A stretch of 64,000 nucleotides of DNA from Ruminiclostridium josui JCM 17888 (GCF_000526495.1 NZ_JAGE01000002.1:1-64000); one strand, 5' to 3'. Counted from the first letter of the stretch, positions 1-8,282 are shown. Numbers and translations: made by a program. Notes: generated from the sequence alone by a model not told the origin.

Positions 1-130
1 CAGAGGCCAGGTTGAGGCTATAGATGCACTGTTTGGTTATACAGTTAACATCGGCAAAGGAAAACCTACCAATTCAGAATTTATTGCAATGATTGCCGAT
101 AAGCTGAGATTGGAATTGAAAGTAAGCTAA
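1..130 (+). CDS. spo0A: Stage 0 sporulation protein A, C-terminal tail (5' end outside window)
   Basis: Only the last 42 codons are in the window. They read through the signature end of the Spo0A effector domain (LFGYTV, then [17 protein letters not shown]) to a TAA at 128-130. Spo0A is the phosphorylation-activated master regulator of sporulation entry; its C-terminal domain binds 0A boxes. The visible part ends at the conserved family terminus, so the gene looks intact here. The same 134 bases recur at 8116-8249, so this tail was probably supplied by an integrated element that rebuilt the gene end. The receiver domain cannot be checked. Confidence 0.9.
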   Translation, partial: RGQVEAIDALFGYTVNIGKGKPTNSEFIAMIADKLRLELKVS

Positions 131-134
131 GAGG
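1..134 (+). repeat. attL-side copy of the 134-bp spo0A direct repeat
   Basis: Identical base for base to 8116-8249; identity ends at position 134 (C at 135 versus G at 8250). Its left limit is the window edge, so the true repeat may be longer. Confidence 0.9.
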
Positions 135-168
135 CTTGATATTACTGTATTTCATAAAACAGTACAAA

Positions 169-178
169 CCAATAAATA
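169..178 (+). repeat. CCAATAAATA motif, possible recombinase arm site
   Basis: CCAATAAATA occurs just inside the left end (169-178) and twice, in opposite orientations, just inside the right end (8009-8018 and 8069-8078). Paired motifs at both termini would suit recombinase arm binding. The motif is AT-rich, so chance remains possible. Confidence 0.3.
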
Positions 179-319
179 ATTATTAGTAGGAACAAAGTAA
201 TGTGGATTTTGCTTAAAATTATAAGATAAACCTACAAATAAATTTTAAAAATCCAATGAACTTCTTCGCTTTATAGGGTAAACAGAATGTTTATAAATCT
301 ATATTGCGAAGGAGTTTTT

Positions 320-1312
320 ATGTTTCAATTTGATTATGACATTGACGATTTTATGGACTATTGTATAGCACAACAATTAAGACCTAAGACTATGTTCAGT
401 TACGAGCAGGCATTAAAAATTTTTCAAAGGTATATGTTAGATATTCATAATATTACATCAGCAGCAGAGACAAAAGAGATACACATAAGGGAGTATATTA
501 AGTATATTGAATCAAGGGGTAAGTATACAGTTTTGGTTGATGAAAAAACCAGATACATTAATAATCCCCAAAATAGAACTGATGTTGGGAAATCTATTAC
601 TAAGACTACTATTAACAATTATATTCGAAATATTAAGGTGTTTTATAATTACCTATATGATAATCATCTTATAAAGTCAAACCCTGTAACGAGAATTAAA
701 CAATTAAAAAACAGCAGAAAGCCATTGGAATTTATCTCAGATGAAGATTTTTTGAGACTTATAAAAAGTTTTGATAACTCAAAGTTTCATCAATTTTGAG
801 ATTGCATAATATGCCAACTGCTTTTTGACACTAGAATGAGAATATCTGAAACACTTCTCATAAAAATCGAGGATGTCGATTTCGCCAGAAATACAATATT
901 TTTACCTGCTAATAATACTAAAGGTGTAAAGGATAGAGCAGTTTTCTTCAGTACTGAGATGTCAAAAATTTTAAAACGTTGGATTGCATTTAAAGACCGC
1001 TATAGAGACAGCGATTATTTATTTTGTACAAACAAAGGTAATCCTTTAAAAGTAAATAATTTTGAAAAGAATTTCAGGGACTATACTGCAAGGGTAGGTC
1101 TAAAAAACGTACACCCTCACGTTTTGCGTAATAACTTTGCAAAGAGATTTTTAATGCAGGGAGGGTCAATATATGCCCTTAGTAGAATTTTAGGTCACAG
1201 TAGCATTACAGTGACTGAGAAGGCATATTTAGATTTGGATGATGAAGATTTAAGGCAAAATTATATTCCGTATTCGCCGCTGGAACATATTAAAAAGAGT
1301 AGAAGGAAATAG
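320..1312 (+). pseudogene. Tyrosine recombinase/integrase broken by an in-frame TGA
   Basis: The reading frame from ATG 320 (AAGGAG ten bases upstream) to TAA 1312 encodes a XerC/D-type recombinase of about 330 residues, interrupted by one TGA at 797-799. The frame continues without a shift on the far side (DCIICQLLFDT), so a single substitution, most simply CGA to TGA, explains the break. The N-terminal half is the SAM-like core-binding domain. The C-terminal half keeps the family residues: Arg in TRMRISE, the HVLR box, the GHSS box and a terminal Tyr in TEKAYLDL. It presumably catalysed insertion at spo0A. It is inactive unless the TGA is suppressed. Confidence 0.85.
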
Positions 1313-1323
1313 GTTTAATAACG

Positions 1324-1356
1324 AAAGAGCCTTACCAATGTACAGGGCTCTTTTTA
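1324..1356 (+). terminator. Rho-independent terminator after the recombinase
   Basis: Stem AAAGAGCC (1324-1331) pairs with GGCTCTTT (1346-1353) and is followed by a T-rich run. It lies a few bases after the recombinase stop. Confidence 0.75.
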
Positions 1357-1522
1357 TTTACATCGGAACATTTGGAATATTTACGTAAACATAACTCTAT
1401 ATTTTATTCGAAAAAAGTTTGCGGGTTTTAATTGAAAAGAGATTAACCAAAGCTTTTAACACTCTTTTAAAAGACGTTTTTGTGTAGATGTAAAACTAAT
1501 TGAAAATAGTGATAATTAGGTT

Positions 1523-1644
1523 AAATGAAAAAGTAAATTCCAGTATGTCTCAAACCAAGGAATGTGCACGACTAAATTCCACTTCGAATTTAAACTTACT
1601 AACTGTACGTTACTCTTTCACAAGTGAAATTTACTTTTTCATTT
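1523..1644. repeat. 17-bp inverted repeat flanking 88 bp
   Basis: AAATGAAAAAGTAAATT at 1523-1539 is the exact reverse complement of 1628-1644. The stretch 1357-1857 otherwise holds no convincing gene: a frame at 1500-1736 lacks a ribosome binding site and spans this repeat. The structure could be a long hairpin or the remnant of a small non-autonomous insertion. Confidence 0.55.
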
Positions 1645-1857
1645 TTCGTGTTTTTATTTGTGGTGGTATTGGTTTACAAATAATGGTTCATATAACAAAT
1701 TATGACAATAAATACAAAAAGAATATGATACTATAATTTTTGAGATAGCAAAAGTCTAGAACAAATTTTACATTTTTAGTTATTAAAAATTACTAGGAGG
1801 TCTTTTAATATTATAAAAAATAGATAAAAATTAGCAATTATATGTGCATTAACTTTA

Positions 1858-2670
1858 ATGATTTCTTGTCTTTCTGTAACATCTTCTTTTGCAAAAAATG
1901 CCAATACTACTCTAGAGCTTGATTCGTCAAATACTCTTGACCAAATAGTTTTAGAATCACAATCTTATAAAGATATGATTAAAAATAATCATGATGCAAA
2001 ATTATTAACTAGGAATGAAATGTATTATAAAGTTGAAATAGATGATAAAAATCAAGTTAAAAAGACAGCTTATAGTCCTGAAGAATATAAAGCTGAGCTG
2101 TTAAAGGAACAAAGTAATGAGTATACTACCTATAGTCAGAGTCTTTCAAAATCCTATGGATGGATTGATGTAGCTATTTATGGTTGGTATTATAGTAGCG
2201 AAAAGTGGTTTATTGAATTTACATATAATTGGACTAAAGTACCTTCGACTCAACTTACAGATGCAATTGTTTTAGGAGCTGATTCTAATTTACCAATATA
2301 TACGGAAACAATACAAGCATCCCATACAGTAAAAACAGACGTTAGGACTTTAAGCTATAATTATGATTGGTCAACTCCAGACATGAAAAGTAGGGGGGCT
2401 AATGCATATGGTATTAATGTACCTTTAGGTATTGAAACCCAATTTGAAACAACACAAAATGCTCATGGATATATAAGCGCCATTTGTACTAGATCCACTA
2501 CAAATACACAAAGTGGGAAAATATACGGGTCATATGGACATAGACAGATTGGTATTAATCCAAGTACATCATTCTCATTTAGTCCTACTTCTTTAAGCTT
2601 TAGTTTTGCACTAGGTATAACATCTGATGAAGCACCAATATCTAAAGTATTTAATTTGTTTGAATCTTAA
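1858..2670 (+). CDS. Secreted protein of unknown function, probably with a damaged start
   Basis: About 270 residues of no family I recognise. The N-terminus from ATG 1858 is the hydrophobic core of a signal peptide ending near SSFAKN. The charged region that should precede it lies upstream in the same frame (KLAIICALTL) but is closed off by a TAA, and a strong AGGAGGT at 1796-1802 has no usable start codon after it. The original start was therefore probably lost by a small mutation, and ATG 1858 is a poor substitute without its own ribosome binding site. The mature part is rich in Ser, Thr, Tyr and aromatic residues, as in extracellular beta-rich proteins. It may be a pseudogene. Confidence 0.55.
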   Translation: MISCLSVTSSFAKNANTTLELDSSNTLDQIVLESQSYKDMIKNNHDAKLLTRNEMYYKVEIDDKNQVKKTAYSPEEYKAELLKEQSNEYTTYSQSLSKSYGWIDVAIYGWYYSSEKWFIEFTYNWTKVPSTQLTDAIVLGADSNLPIYTETIQASHTVKTDVRTLSYNYDWSTPDMKSRGANAYGINVPLGIETQFETTQNAHGYISAICTRSTTNTQSGKIYGSYGHRQIGINPSTSFSFSPTSLSFSFALGITSDEAPISKVFNLFES

Positions 2671-2767
2671 ATGAAATGATTTAATAAAGTATTTAATTAG
2701 CTAGACTTTGCTATCTTTAATATGGTTAATTCGATTTTATAAAAGTTTTTAATGGGACGGGAATATA

Positions 2768-3346
2768 ATGAAGAAAATTATTATTTTATTTTTTTGCTTG
2801 GTGTTCATATTTTTAGTAGCATTTATTATTAATTATCAATTATCATATTCCGTGACTGATTCTGGGGCTAATATTGACAACAAAATTATATATTTTTTGA
2901 GAAATAGTAAATATGCTAATAGTACAAAAGAGATTAGAATTAAATATCAGTGTAATATAGACGATAGAAAATATGTTTTGTTTTATATAAATAAAAATTT
3001 AGCGTATGCAGAACTTAGAAGGGGACTTAATTCAAAATACAAAATCATTTCTGTAACTGCGGATATTAATATGCTAAGATATGAAATTATTAAAACTAAT
3101 AAAAGTAAATATTTATTTGTGGCTGGTAAAAATGCTGATTTACAGATTGATTATATTAAAGCAAAAATCGGCGTTGATGAGTATACAGTAACTATCCCCA
3201 AAGAACTTTACTTTATCTCTTATTGTCCAGTATCTTCATGGGCATCCCTTGCTGAAGACCCTAGTACAGATACATTTAAAGTCTTTGATAATAAAAACAA
3301 TGATATTACATCAAAAATAAGGACTAATTCACCCAAACCCATATGA
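2768..3346 (+). CDS. Membrane-anchored hypothetical protein
   Basis: 192 codons with a good upstream site (GGGACGGG before ATG 2768). Residues 1-24 form one strongly hydrophobic segment after MKK, which is either a signal peptide or an anchor. The rest is basic and hydrophilic and should sit outside the membrane. I recognise no domain. It lies about 100 bp after the preceding secreted protein on the same strand, so the two may be co-expressed cargo of the integrated element. Confidence 0.6.
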   Translation: MKKIIILFFCLVFIFLVAFIINYQLSYSVTDSGANIDNKIIYFLRNSKYANSTKEIRIKYQCNIDDRKYVLFYINKNLAYAELRRGLNSKYKIISVTADINMLRYEIIKTNKSKYLFVAGKNADLQIDYIKAKIGVDEYTVTIPKELYFISYCPVSSWASLAEDPSTDTFKVFDNKNNDITSKIRTNSPKPI

Positions 3347-3394
3347 AAATTTCAAATCATACAAAAGTGAATCGCAATCTGTGATTTATTAATA

Positions 3395-3871
3395 GATTAA
3401 AAACTTACTTCAAAAACACCCTGACTCAGAAGAAGCTAAAAAAGCTAAAGGGTTGCTATCAACCATAAATATAAAAATAAAAAACGATGCAGAAAAGGCA
3501 CAGCTTATTGAAAAGCAAAAAAAGATGCAGATAAAAAACGATTGGCTGAAGCAACTAAAAAAATGCGTAAGCAGTATGATGAAGTTCAGGAAGTTACATG
3601 GTATTTTGATAAGAGTTCTCCTCAATATGCAAATGTTAATTGCTTTTATATTTACATAGGAACAAAAAAGGAATCGCTTCCGGGGTTAAGACTGAAAATA
3701 CAATATGCCGCCGATGATTGGATTTTTATTAATAATTATATTTTTAAGGTTGATAATAAAACATTTGAAATTGATGCCGGAGACTTTGGAGTTACCAGAG
3801 ATAATAATGGAGATGGAATATGGGAATTGTATGATGTTGAATTAAGTAAAGAAAATTATGGTAAGCGGTAA
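3395..3871 (+). pseudogene. Frameshifted, 5'-truncated cargo gene cut by IS66
   Basis: Two overlapping frames form one protein. The first (about 3395-3520) encodes a charged helix ending LIEKQKK; the second continues with DADKKRLAEATKKM and runs to 3871 through a globular end (GLRLKIQYAADDW, DAGDFGVTRDNNGDG). The junction lies at a run of seven A's near 3520, a typical slippage site. No start codon or signal sequence is visible upstream. The last codons and the stop lie inside the left terminal repeat of the IS66 element (from 3861), so the native C-terminus is probably missing as well. Confidence 0.55.
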
Positions 3872-4007
3872 ACCATGAGTACCTCGATAGACTCTCTTTA
3901 ATATGAGATAATTCTTCCATGTTTTCACAAGCTACTTTAAAAAATTGTACAACTTTTTAAAGTTAGCTTGAAAAACTTTAATAAAGTTTTTCAAGGAGGT
4001 TTTATCA

Positions 4008-4373
4008 ATGGAGACTAAAAAAGTACAACAACAGTACCTTCTTTCAAAATGGGCTGCTACTATTCAGGAATGCCGTGCTACCGGAATGTCTGTGAAGGAT
4101 TGGTGCTTGGAAAACAATGTGAATATGGCTCAATTTTTTTATTGGCAGCGTAAAATACGTAAGCAACTCTGTTCATCGGTAGATAATTCAGCAAAGGATT
4201 CGTCAATCACTTTCGCACCCGTTCAACTCACGAATTCCCGTAATAAGTCCTTGCAAGAAGTATCTTTTAGCACAGAGATGATTGTTAACGTTGGAGGCTG
4301 CCAATTACAAATTAATAATGATACTAGCCCTAAGCTGCTAGAGACAGTACTGAAGGTACTCCAAAATGTTTAA
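4008..4373 (+). CDS. tnpA: IS66 accessory protein TnpA
   Basis: A 121-residue first gene of the element, with a strong AAGGAGG ahead of ATG 4008. It contains the family helix-turn-helix pattern (WAATIQECRATGMSVKDWCLENNV, then QFFYWQRKIR, split here). TnpA is a small DNA-binding protein needed for transposition in studied IS66 members. It overlaps tnpB by 8 bases, which suggests translational coupling. Confidence 0.9.
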   Translation: METKKVQQQYLLSKWAATIQECRATGMSVKDWCLENNVNMAQFFYWQRKIRKQLCSSVDNSAKDSSITFAPVQLTNSRNKSLQEVSFSTEMIVNVGGCQLQINNDTSPKLLETVLKVLQNV

Positions 4374-4722
4374 TAATGCTACTGGTTTTGACCAGATTTA
4401 CATTGCATGTGGTTATACCGATTTGCGCCAAGGAATTGATGGCCTTGCTGGGATGGTTCAAAATCAATTTCATTTAAATCCTTTTCAAAATATCCTGTTT
4501 CTTTTCTGCGGAAGAAAAACAACAAGGATAAAAGGTCTTCTTTGGGAAGGTGATGGTTTTGTATTACTATACAAGCGTTTAGAAGGCGGAAGATTTCAAT
4601 GGCCTCGCAGTGAAGCAGAAATGAAAGAAATCACACCTAAACAATTCCGATGGCTAACAGAAGGTCTTGCCATTGAGCAAGCAAAAGCTGTTAAGAAAGT
4701 GTCTCCCAGCCGTATTATCTAG
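4366..4722 (+). CDS. tnpB: IS66 Orf2 / TnpB accessory protein
   Basis: 118 residues of the IS66 Orf2 family, recognised by GYTDLRQGIDGLAG near the N-terminus, LFLFCGRKTTRIKGL in the middle and GRFQWPR toward the end. The length is normal for the family. The biochemical role is not well defined, but it is required with TnpA and TnpC. It starts inside the end of tnpA. Confidence 0.92.
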   Translation: MFNNATGFDQIYIACGYTDLRQGIDGLAGMVQNQFHLNPFQNILFLFCGRKTTRIKGLLWEGDGFVLLYKRLEGGRFQWPRSEAEMKEITPKQFRWLTEGLAIEQAKAVKKVSPSRII

Positions 4723-4838
4723 TGGATAACTCTTTTGAAATTGTGCAAAACCTCACATATTTTCCGTAATTATCCACGACTTTTAAAACTTGAGACTTTT
4801 CTATTCCATTGTGTCTTTTTTCATGATATTGTAGATTC

Positions 4839-6455
4839 ATGGATAAAACATTTACAGAACTGGAATTAACTAAATATAGTAAAAAAGATATTGTTCAGCT
4901 TTTTCTGAAGCAGCAGGCCATACTTGAAAAACAAAGCACTCAATTAGAAGAAATGAATAAAAACATCACTCTTCTGATAGAAGCAAATAAAATTGGAAAG
5001 CAGAAAAGATTTGGACGTTCATCTGAAAAGATGGTATATGATGAGCAGATGGAACTGTGCTTTAACGAAGCAGAAGTAACTGCTGCCGGAAAGCTTATTG
5101 AAGAACCTGAATTTGATGAAGTATGTCCTAAGCCATATAAGCGAAAAAAAGCAAAAGGAAAACGTAATGAGGACTTAAAGGATTTGCCTGTCAGTATCAT
5201 TGAACATACTCTTAATGACGATGAGCTAAGATCTATTTTCGGAGACACATGGAAACGACTGCCTGATGAAGTGTACAAGCGCCTTCAATTTCACCCTGCT
5301 ACATTTGAGGTGGAAGAGCATCATGTTGCAGTATATGCAGGAAAGGACAATCAAACCATTGTAAAGGCAAACCGCCCTGTTGATCTATTGCGCAACAGTA
5401 TTGTAACGCCAACTCTGGCAGCTGGTATACTAAATGGAAAATATATAAATGCTCTTCCTCTATACAGGTTGGAACAGGAGTTTAAGAGAAATGACATACA
5501 TATATCCAGACAGGTAATGGCAAACTGGACAATACAATGTGCCGAGAGGTACCTGTCACTATTGTATGATAGAATGCATCAGGAACTCTATCAGTGCAGC
5601 GTATCACAGGCTGATGAGACACCAGTGCTTGTTTCAAAGGATGGTAGATCTGCCGGTTCTAAAAGCTACATGTGGGTATATCGTACGGGCAAAATGTACG
5701 AGGCTCCGCCCATTATCCTGTATGATTACCAGAAAACGCGTAAAGCTGATCATCCAAGAGAATTTCTCAAGGGGTATAAAGGGATTATTGTAACCGATGG
5801 ATATGAAGTTTACCACAAGCTTGAGAAAGAAGAACCAGACATAAAGATAGCAGGATGTTGGAGTCATGCCCGTCGTAGGTTTGCGGATGTTGTCAAGACA
5901 ATGGACAAAGAAACCGCTAAAGATACATTAGCATATGCAGCATTAAAACAAATAGCTTTGATATATAAAATAGATAATGATCTTGTGGAGCTATCTCCAC
6001 AAGAAAGAGTCGCTAGACGTAAGCTTCTTGTAAAGCCACAAGTAGAAGCTTTCTTTGCATGGGTTAAAGAGCATAGAAGTGATGTTCCATCACAATCAGA
6101 AACAGGCAAAGGCTTTACCTATTGCCTAAATCAAGAAAAATATCTGAGAACATTTCTTGAAAATGGTTACGTACCTCTGGATAACAATGCTACAGAGGGA
6201 GCTATCAGAGGCTTCTGCATAGGAAAAAACAATTGGCATTTGATAGACACAGTTCAAGGAGCCCAGGCAAGCGCAATAATTTACAGTATTGCAGAAACAG
6301 CTAAGGCTAATAACTTAAAACCATACCATTACTTTAAATATTTACTGCAGCAGCTTCCCCAACATATGGATGATAAGGATACATCCTTTATAGACAAGCT
6401 GCTTCCTTGGTCAGAAGATTTGCCTGAAGAATGCAGAAAAGCAACTCAAAATTAG
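4839..6455 (+). CDS. tnpC: IS66 transposase TnpC (DDE)
   Basis: 538 residues, full length for IS66 transposases. An N-terminal coiled coil (about residues 18-55) is followed by a basic linker, a zinc-binding/HTH region and the DDE catalytic core. The acidic residues are visible in SQADETPVLV, IVTDGYEVYH and NNATEGAIRG. It catalyses cut and strand transfer at the terminal repeats. The frame is intact, so the element could still be active. Confidence 0.95.
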   Translation: MDKTFTELELTKYSKKDIVQLFLKQQAILEKQSTQLEEMNKNITLLIEANKIGKQKRFGRSSEKMVYDEQMELCFNEAEVTAAGKLIEEPEFDEVCPKPYKRKKAKGKRNEDLKDLPVSIIEHTLNDDELRSIFGDTWKRLPDEVYKRLQFHPATFEVEEHHVAVYAGKDNQTIVKANRPVDLLRNSIVTPTLAAGILNGKYINALPLYRLEQEFKRNDIHISRQVMANWTIQCAERYLSLLYDRMHQELYQCSVSQADETPVLVSKDGRSAGSKSYMWVYRTGKMYEAPPIILYDYQKTRKADHPREFLKGYKGIIVTDGYEVYHKLEKEEPDIKIAGCWSHARRRFADVVKTMDKETAKDTLAYAALKQIALIYKIDNDLVELSPQERVARRKLLVKPQVEAFFAWVKEHRSDVPSQSETGKGFTYCLNQEKYLRTFLENGYVPLDNNATEGAIRGFCIGKNNWHLIDTVQGAQASAIIYSIAETAKANNLKPYHYFKYLLQQLPQHMDDKDTSFIDKLLPWSEDLPEECRKATQN

Positions 6456-6560
6456 CAAAATTATATCCGCCGAAAGGCGGTATTTTTGTATAGGTACTCA
6501 TGGTTTACCGCTTACGTTCAGAATGCCCATAACTAGGCTTATATTCAGTTTGAAAGAGTA

Positions 6561-6592
6561 TAAAAACAGGATGTACTAATAAGTACACCCTG
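6561..6592 (-). terminator. Terminator for the VanZ-like gene
   Basis: CAGGATGTACT and AAGTACACCCTG form a stem at 6567-6592. Read on the minus strand it is followed by TTTTTA, placing a terminator just after the VanZ-like stop at 6610. Confidence 0.6.
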
Positions 6593-6609
6593 CTATTTAT
6601 TGGATTATC

Positions 6610-7137
6610 TCAAACTGAATGTCTTTCTTTATGTTTCTGAACTAAAAATAGAAATTTCCTAGTAAAATAATATACGTAAAATCCCAAAATGCCACCAATT
6701 ATATTTGCAATGATATCGTCAACGTCAAAGACTCTACTAGGAGAAATCAAGATTATCATAATAATCAGTTGAAGTATCTCAATAGATAATGAGAAAACAA
6801 AACTTACAGTAATAATTTTTAAAAATGAAAAATAATTATGGTTAAGTATCGGTAATAAAAATCCAAAAGGTAAAAATAGTATTATGTTAAATCCAAAGCT
6901 TTGAATGATAATCTTCATATTTGCGATTATGTCTATCCTATACCCGGCATCTTTCATTTGCTGTATTACCTCATATCTCTTGAATATAATATGAAATGGC
7001 ACAAGATTGTAATTTATATTTTGAAAGTTTAAATTAAAGTTGAGATGTAAAGGAAATTGAGTTATATATATGATTAATGCCACATAAAGGATAAAAATAA
7101 CTTTAATTATTTGAGTTTTTTCTTTTGATAATATCAT
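6610..7137 (-). CDS. VanZ-family membrane protein
   Basis: 175 residues with four or five hydrophobic segments and the VanZ pattern: LVPFHIIF after the first segment, NIILFLPFGFLLP in the middle, SIEILQL, then DVDDIIANIIGGILGF near the end. VanZ in Tn1546 gives low-level teicoplanin resistance by an unknown mechanism; most family members are uncharacterised. It is a cargo gene of the spo0A element, running opposite to the recombinase, with the truncated secreted-protein gene just upstream on the same strand. Confidence 0.85.
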   Translation of the reverse strand: MILSKEKTQIIKVIFILYVALIIYITQFPLHLNFNLNFQNINYNLVPFHIIFKRYEVIQQMKDAGYRIDIIANMKIIIQSFGFNIILFLPFGFLLPILNHNYFSFLKIITVSFVFSLSIEILQLIIMIILISPSRVFDVDDIIANIIGGILGFYVYYFTRKFLFLVQKHKERHSV

Positions 7138-7162
7138 AAATAATACCTACTTTATGTTTTAG

Positions 7163-7624
7163 TTAATAAACTGAAAATGCTCCTGAGTGATAGTACCCGG
7201 TATCAAAATTAAATCTTACATAGTAATCAGCATTTGAAGTAACATTAAAGGTTACTGATTCTACTGGGCCATTGCAATGTAAATATTTTACTTCTGACTT
7301 TTTGCCACTTTTATCAACTAATTGAACCCATATGCCTGCATGGAGTTGACTTAGTGGATTTACTCTATTGATAGCATCTTCCTTAGTGCCATATTGACCG
7401 AAACCTGCCGCCACAGTAATAGTAGTTCCGGTTGTTTTTACCCACTTGTCAGAGTATAAAACAGCACCAGCCCATGTAATGTCACCTACATATATTCCAA
7501 GGCTTACGGTTTGATTTGAGGTGTCAGGCGGGTTTGCTCCATATGTTATGATTTGTGAGGAAATTGGTGCCTTTTCACTAACTCCAGTACCTTCACTTTT
7601 TTCATACTTTGTACCTCTACTTCT
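7163..7624 (-). pseudogene. 5'-truncated gene for an extracellular protein
   Basis: On the minus strand an open frame runs from an in-frame TAA near 7626 to the stop at 7163 without a suitable start or signal peptide; the only internal candidate is a GTG at 7414 with no ribosome binding site. The sequence resembles the C-terminal half of a secreted protein: YGANPPDTSNQ, ITWAGAVLYSDKW, then a beta-rich end with RFNFDTGYYHSGAFSVY. No family is recognised. The N-terminal half appears to have been lost when the element was rearranged. Confidence 0.5.
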
Positions 7625-7783
7625 TTAAATTTTTTGTTGTTTTAATATTCAAGTAAGCGTATTATTTTTTATAGTTTGATGAACTTATAGCTTCATCCCC
7701 CTTCAGATAAAGCAATTGGAATAATACATGTAAAATCGTAACATTATTTACACAATATGTAAATAGAATAAGTTAAATCTAAT

Positions 7784-7812
7784 TTTACATTTTCTTAAAA
7801 TTACCATATAAT
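7784..7812 (+). promoter_or_regulatory. Promoter TTTACA-N17-TATAAT for two micro-ORFs
   Basis: -35 TTTACA (7784-7789) and a perfect -10 TATAAT (7807-7812) are separated by exactly 17 bases. The first micro-ORF starts about 45 bases downstream behind TTGGAGGGG. Confidence 0.65.
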
Positions 7813-7857
7813 GGAGACAGAATAAAGATAAATAATGTAAATTGGAGGGGTTACTAT

Positions 7858-7923
7858 ATGAGTGACATAAAAGTTGATGTTTCAAAAAGGTATAACCGTG
7901 AGATTTTAGATATAAAACTATGA
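7858..7923 (+). CDS. 21-residue micro-ORF
   Basis: ATG 7858 follows a strong site (GGAGGGG, 8-base spacing) and a consensus promoter. The product begins MSDIKVDVSKRYNR and is charged, with no membrane segment. Its stop overlaps the start of the next small frame in an ATGA junction, a hallmark of translational coupling. It could be a regulatory peptide, a leader peptide, or a fragment of a once longer gene. Function unknown. Confidence 0.4.
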   Translation: MSDIKVDVSKRYNREILDIKL

Positions 7924-8000
7924 GTTATCAAAATAGATATGAGGTCTATTATAGAATATATGATGAACATTTTCAAAATAATAGTGGTAAAATTCTATAG
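7920..8000 (+). CDS. 26-residue micro-ORF coupled to the previous one
   Basis: Starts inside the stop of the preceding micro-ORF (ATGA at 7920-7923) and encodes an aromatic, charged peptide (MSYQNRYEVYYRIYDEHF and so on). It ends just before the inverted repeat at 8005-8082. Function unknown. Position near the right end suggests an element-maintenance role such as an excisionase remnant, but nothing in the sequence proves this. Confidence 0.35.
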   Translation: MSYQNRYEVYYRIYDEHFQNNSGKIL

Positions 8001-8004
8001 AATT

Positions 8005-8082
8005 TAAGCCAATAAATATTTTCGTTTTACTCCTATAAACGGATTTTTTATTGGATAAAAGAATATTTTATTTATTGGCTTA
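8005..8082. repeat. 14-bp inverted repeat near the right end of the element
   Basis: TAAGCCAATAAATA at 8005-8018 is the reverse complement of 8069-8082, around a 50-base AT-rich loop. It lies between the micro-ORFs and the attR repeat. It could be a transcription end for the micro-ORFs or a recombinase-binding structure. Confidence 0.55.
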
Positions 8083-8115
8083 GAGTGATTTGCTTAAATG
8101 ACTTCAAACACTTAC

Positions 8116-8249
8116 CAGAGGCCAGGTTGAGGCTATAGATGCACTGTTTGGTTATACAGTTAACATCGGCAAAGGAAAACCTACCAATTCAGAATTTATT
8201 GCAATGATTGCCGATAAGCTGAGATTGGAATTGAAAGTAAGCTAAGAGG
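8116..8249 (+). repeat. attR-side copy of the 134-bp spo0A direct repeat
   Basis: Second copy of the spo0A tail, including its TAA. In the spo0A frame there is a TGA seven codons upstream and no initiation site, so it is not a gene. The terminator immediately downstream suggests that this is the original host 3' end, displaced when the element entered. Confidence 0.85.
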
Positions 8250-8282
8250 GGACTTACAAATACATAAGAATCAAATTGACTT

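Larger units (their letters stand above)
3861..6515 (+). mobile_element. IS66-family insertion sequence
   Basis: A complete three-gene IS66 element (tnpA, tnpB, tnpC) bounded by perfect 24-bp terminal inverted repeats, 3861-3884 and 6492-6515, beginning GTAAGCGG as is usual in the family. IS66 members normally create an 8-bp target duplication. The flanks here (AAATTATG on the left, GTTCAGAA on the right) do not match, so one flank has been deleted or two IS copies have recombined. Genes on both sides are incomplete or unrelated, which fits that reading. Confidence 0.9.
1..8249. mobile_element. Integrated element at the 3' end of spo0A
   Basis: A perfect 134-bp direct repeat (1-134 and 8116-8249) made of the spo0A 3' end bounds about 8.1 kb. 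The left copy is part of an open spo0A frame. The right copy is preceded by an in-frame TGA and followed by a rho-independent terminator at 8283-8310, as expected for the displaced original gene end. A tyrosine recombinase pseudogene sits just inside the left end. This is the usual layout of a site-specific element that integrates in a gene's 3' end and restores it. The repeat may extend left of the window. The recombinase is broken, so the element is probably immobile now. Confidence 0.8.

Noticed and set aside
1500-1736. Possible 78-codon gene inside the spo0A element
   Set aside because: No ribosome binding site, low-complexity composition, and it spans both arms of the inverted repeat at 1523-1644.
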